Shown: in pieces, positions 4,346 through 6,227 of the stretch
Layout: each line of letters starts with the position of its first letter
How positions within the stretch are numbered: position 1 is the first letter of the stretch
NCBI GenBank assembly: GCA_002591625.1
Contig: PCDB01000009.1
Coordinates: forward strand, 6,266-12,492
DNA length: 6,227 bases
Source: Porticoccaceae bacterium
GTDB lineage: Bacteria; Pseudomonadota; Gammaproteobacteria; Pseudomonadales; Porticoccaceae
Reading direction: 5' to 3'
Made by a program: the position numbers and the translations under genes
The notes under the pieces: generated by a model
Databases searched by the model: none
What the model was told of the DNA's origin: nothing
What the model saw: the letters and a program-made list of their open reading frames with translations, nothing else

Positions 4346-5695
4346 ATGGATTGTTGTGGTCCGGGTTACGTTAGCCCAGCCGAGGCTATCAAAGCGTCTC
4401 GCGAGAAGATCCTCTATACGATTGCAATATATACAGGTACTGGAATTCAGAGACCAGACTATTTGTGTACCATCGATGCTGATCCAGAAAGTCCAACCTA
4501 TTCTGAAGTTATCCACCGGTTGGAGATGCCGGGTATAGGAGATGAACTGCACCACATGGGATGGAACGCTTGTTCATCCTGTTTCGATGACAAGTCTATG
4601 AATCGCAGTCATTTGCTGGTTCCCGGTGTAAGATCATCGAATATCCATATTATCGATACAGGAACAGACCCTCGGGCTCCAAGCTTGTACAAAGTCATCG
4701 AAGGCGCAGAAATTAAGTCCAAGACAAATCTGTCGGCTCCCCACACCGTTCATTGTCTAAGGTCGGAAATCATCATTTCTATGTTAGGTGATGCCAAAGG
4801 CGAGGCGCCTGGGGGTTATCTTCACCTTGATAAGAATTTCAATATCCTGGGTCGCTGGGAAAATTCTATGGGTGATATTCCATTTGGCTACGACTTTTGG
4901 TACCAGCCGCGTCACAATGTTATGGCATCCTCTGAGTGGGCCGCTCCTAATACGTTTATGCCCGGATTTGATTTGGAAGAAGTGGGTCATCTAAAATATG
5001 GCCGCCGAATTCATCTTTGGGATTTCGAGAAACGGGAACCGAAACAAACCCTGTACTTAGGGGAAGACGGTTTGATTCCGCTAGAAGTGCGTTTTCATCA
5101 TGACCCGAATAGCACTCATGGCTTTTGCGGCGCGGCGCTCTCTGCCAATATAATTCATTGGTGGAAGGACGATTCCGATGAATGGCAGTGGGAAAAGATA
5201 ATTGATGTTGACAATGAACCGCACCCCGAATGGCCGATTCCAGTGCCTGGCATAATCTCGGTTATCCTGCTGTCAATGGACGACAAATATCTCTACTTCT
5301 GCAACTGGCTCCACGGCGATGTACGTCAGTATGACATTTCGGATCCCCATAATCCAAAGCTCACCGGCCAGGTTTGGATGGGTGGTTTGTTGAATAAGCA
5401 ACCTAAAGTAAATGGAGTGAAAGTGACTGGGGGTCCACAAATGATCCAGTTATCACTTGATGGCAAGCGACTCTATGTTACGACATCGCTTTTCAGTACT
5501 TGGGATAACCAATTCTATCCAGAAATTCGAACCAATGGCGGCTGCATGTTAATGATCAATTGTGATATCAAGAATGGTGGAATGGAGATCGACCCCGATT
5601 TTATAGTCGATTTTGGTAAGGAACCTAATGGCCCGTCGCGCTGCCACGAAACGCGCTATCCTGGTGGCGATTGCACAAGCGATATCTGGTTATGA
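4346..5695 (+). CDS. SBP56-family protein, methanethiol oxidase / selenium-binding (449 aa)
   Basis: The protein aligns over its whole length with human SELENBP1 (472 aa) as I remember it. Shared blocks include the CGPGY start, DELHHMGWNACSSC (H69, H70, C76, C79), GYDFWYQPRHNVM, DGLIPLE-RF-H, WLHGD-RQYDISDP, GGPQMIQLSLDGKRLY and the terminal RYPGGDC-SDIW. The family forms a seven-bladed beta-propeller. The studied members oxidise methanethiol to formaldehyde, hydrogen sulfide and hydrogen peroxide, using copper in bacterial MtoX. The CSSC cysteine is the selenium or thiol site. There is no signal peptide, unlike periplasmic MtoX, so it should act in the cytosol. It starts an operon: its TGA overlaps the next ATG. 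Base composition is clearly more GC-rich than in all genes to the left, suggesting a separate origin. The family call is certain; the substrate is inferred. Confidence 0.95.
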   Translation: MDCCGPGYVSPAEAIKASREKILYTIAIYTGTGIQRPDYLCTIDADPESPTYSEVIHRLEMPGIGDELHHMGWNACSSCFDDKSMNRSHLLVPGVRSSNIHIIDTGTDPRAPSLYKVIEGAEIKSKTNLSAPHTVHCLRSEIIISMLGDAKGEAPGGYLHLDKNFNILGRWENSMGDIPFGYDFWYQPRHNVMASSEWAAPNTFMPGFDLEEVGHLKYGRRIHLWDFEKREPKQTLYLGEDGLIPLEVRFHHDPNSTHGFCGAALSANIIHWWKDDSDEWQWEKIIDVDNEPHPEWPIPVPGIISVILLSMDDKYLYFCNWLHGDVRQYDISDPHNPKLTGQVWMGGLLNKQPKVNGVKVTGGPQMIQLSLDGKRLYVTTSLFSTWDNQFYPEIRTNGGCMLMINCDIKNGGMEIDPDFIVDFGKEPNGPSRCHETRYPGGDCTSDIWL

Positions 5696-6057
5696 CGACC
5701 ATAACAATCACGAATCAAGACAATGCTCGTTATGAGGTGGTGGGTCGGCGACCGTTGCTAGATGAACTGCGTGATCAAGGTGTCGACCTTCCGTATGGTT
5801 GCCGATACGGCGGTTGCATAACCTGCGCTGCGAAGCTCATCGAGGGGACTGTTGATCAAAATGCACAGTTGGCATTGAATAATCGCCAGATTGAGAATGG
5901 TTACGTAATTCTTTGCGTAGCTCGACCGAAAACTGACTGTGCCATAGAGGTCGGTGTGGAAAGTCATGACTTCTTGTACCGCAATCCTTTTCTCGACCCA
6001 CTGGCGCCGCATGAGTTGAAGGCCGATATCGCTACCCCCCGAGGAGGCCTGAAATGA
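5692..6057 (+). CDS. Plant-type [2Fe-2S] ferredoxin (121 aa)
   Basis: The cluster ligands C37, C42, C45 and C75 fit the plant-type ferredoxin spacing C-X4-C-X2-C-X29-C (PYGCRYGGCITC, then ILCVARP). The fold spans about residues 3-95. A ~25-residue tail (NPFLDPLAP-HELKAD) goes beyond a minimal ferredoxin and could serve a partner contact. Such proteins carry single electrons between a reductase and an oxygenase or oxidase in the cytosol. I chose ATG 5692, which overlaps the SBP56 stop as ATGA; a longer frame from 5671 would lie inside the SBP56 gene. The next gene overlaps it in the same way, so all three are likely translated together. A redox role with the SBP56 protein is implied by position only, since known methanethiol oxidases need no ferredoxin. 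Confidence 0.92.
   Translation: MTTITITNQDNARYEVVGRRPLLDELRDQGVDLPYGCRYGGCITCAAKLIEGTVDQNAQLALNNRQIENGYVILCVARPKTDCAIEVGVESHDFLYRNPFLDPLAPHELKADIATPRGGLK
6041..6047 (+). promoter_or_regulatory. Strong ribosome-binding site inside the ferredoxin gene
   Basis: GAGGAGG ends seven bases, counted to the first base of the codon, before ATG 6054 and lies in the last codons of the ferredoxin gene. It supports 6054 as the true start of the next gene. Confidence 0.75.
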
Positions 6058-6227
6058 GCTATATGGATCATTCTGAACCCTACGGTGATGATTATTTGCA
6101 TGATATCCTTGCATCTGTAAAGACCATTGCCATGGTCGGGGCCAGTCCTGATAAGACGAAGTTTAGCTATGGGGTATTGCGCGTGCTTCACGAAACTGGC
6201 TATGACATGATTCCAATCAATCCACGC
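6054..6227 (+). CDS. CoA-binding domain protein, YccU-like, N-terminal part
   Basis: The first 58 codons are present; the gene runs off the window. After a ~20-residue leader the sequence has KTIAMVGASPDKTKFSYGV (about residues 23-41), a Rossmann glycine motif with the SP-K--S-G-V pattern of CoA_binding_2 proteins such as E. coli YccU. It then has the helix RVLHETGY and the second strand MIPINPR. These proteins bind CoA or a nucleotide through a Rossmann fold; the physiological role of the family is not established. It follows a strong ribosome site and overlaps the ferredoxin stop as ATGA, so it belongs to the same operon. A full YccU-type protein would be about 135-145 residues, so most of it lies outside. 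Confidence 0.88.
   Translation, partial: MSYMDHSEPYGDDYLHDILASVKTIAMVGASPDKTKFSYGVLRVLHETGYDMIPINPR

Noticed and set aside
1..6227. tRNA, rRNA, CRISPR arrays, integrase or transposase genes
   Set aside because: I looked on both strands and saw no cloverleaf, rRNA motif, regularly spaced repeat or recombinase motif.

Overview
The window comes from an AT-rich Gram-negative bacterium. I cannot fix the lineage: the evidence is only the last 34 residues of GMP synthase, outer-membrane and periplasmic signals, and bacterial operon structure. The left ~4.1 kb is roughly one-third GC by eye. From about 4.3 kb onward the sequence is close to half GC, so the window looks like a mosaic of accessory segments behind guaA.

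Layout: (1) 1-107, the 3' end of guaA, a known integration site for genomic islands. (2) 129-806, a lone HNH nuclease gene with an N-terminal domain resembling modification readers. (3) 1045-2682, a minus-strand operon, in transcription order: a predicted outer-membrane protein, a secreted HMA metal-binding protein (MerP-like), a MerT-like membrane protein and a CsoR-type copper-sensing repressor. A good candidate CsoR operator (ATACCC-N5-GGGTAT) lies on the start codon of the first gene. (4) 2692-3159, a gene-poor stretch holding a broken small reading frame and a GC-richer patch able to form several stems. (5) 3160-4134, a membrane-anchored metallo-beta-lactamase-fold hydrolase. (6) 4346-6227, a tightly coupled operon: an SBP56/methanethiol oxidase family protein, a plant-type [2Fe-2S] ferredoxin and a CoA-binding (YccU-like) protein cut by the window end.

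The main structural observation is that the guaA 3' end (TGAGTGGGAATAAA, 95-108) recurs almost exactly at 888-901 and partly at 3142-3148. The two later copies are each preceded, at identical spacing, by the same 13-base element (TTTCAGRGCATCG). A further diverged end, at 4116-4174, shares an 87%-identical 30-base block with 815-844, the region just left of the second copy. I read this as three small cargo segments stacked at the guaA attachment site: nuclease, metal-handling operon and hydrolase. Each has the same kind of right end and none carries an integrase in this window.

The metal module would work as follows: CsoR represses its own operon until it binds Cu(I), and the secreted HMA and MerT-like proteins pass metal between periplasm and membrane. 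There is no MerA or MerR, so mercury detoxification is unlikely. The right-hand operon probably handles methanethiol or a related thiol. The roles of its ferredoxin and CoA-binding partner are unknown.
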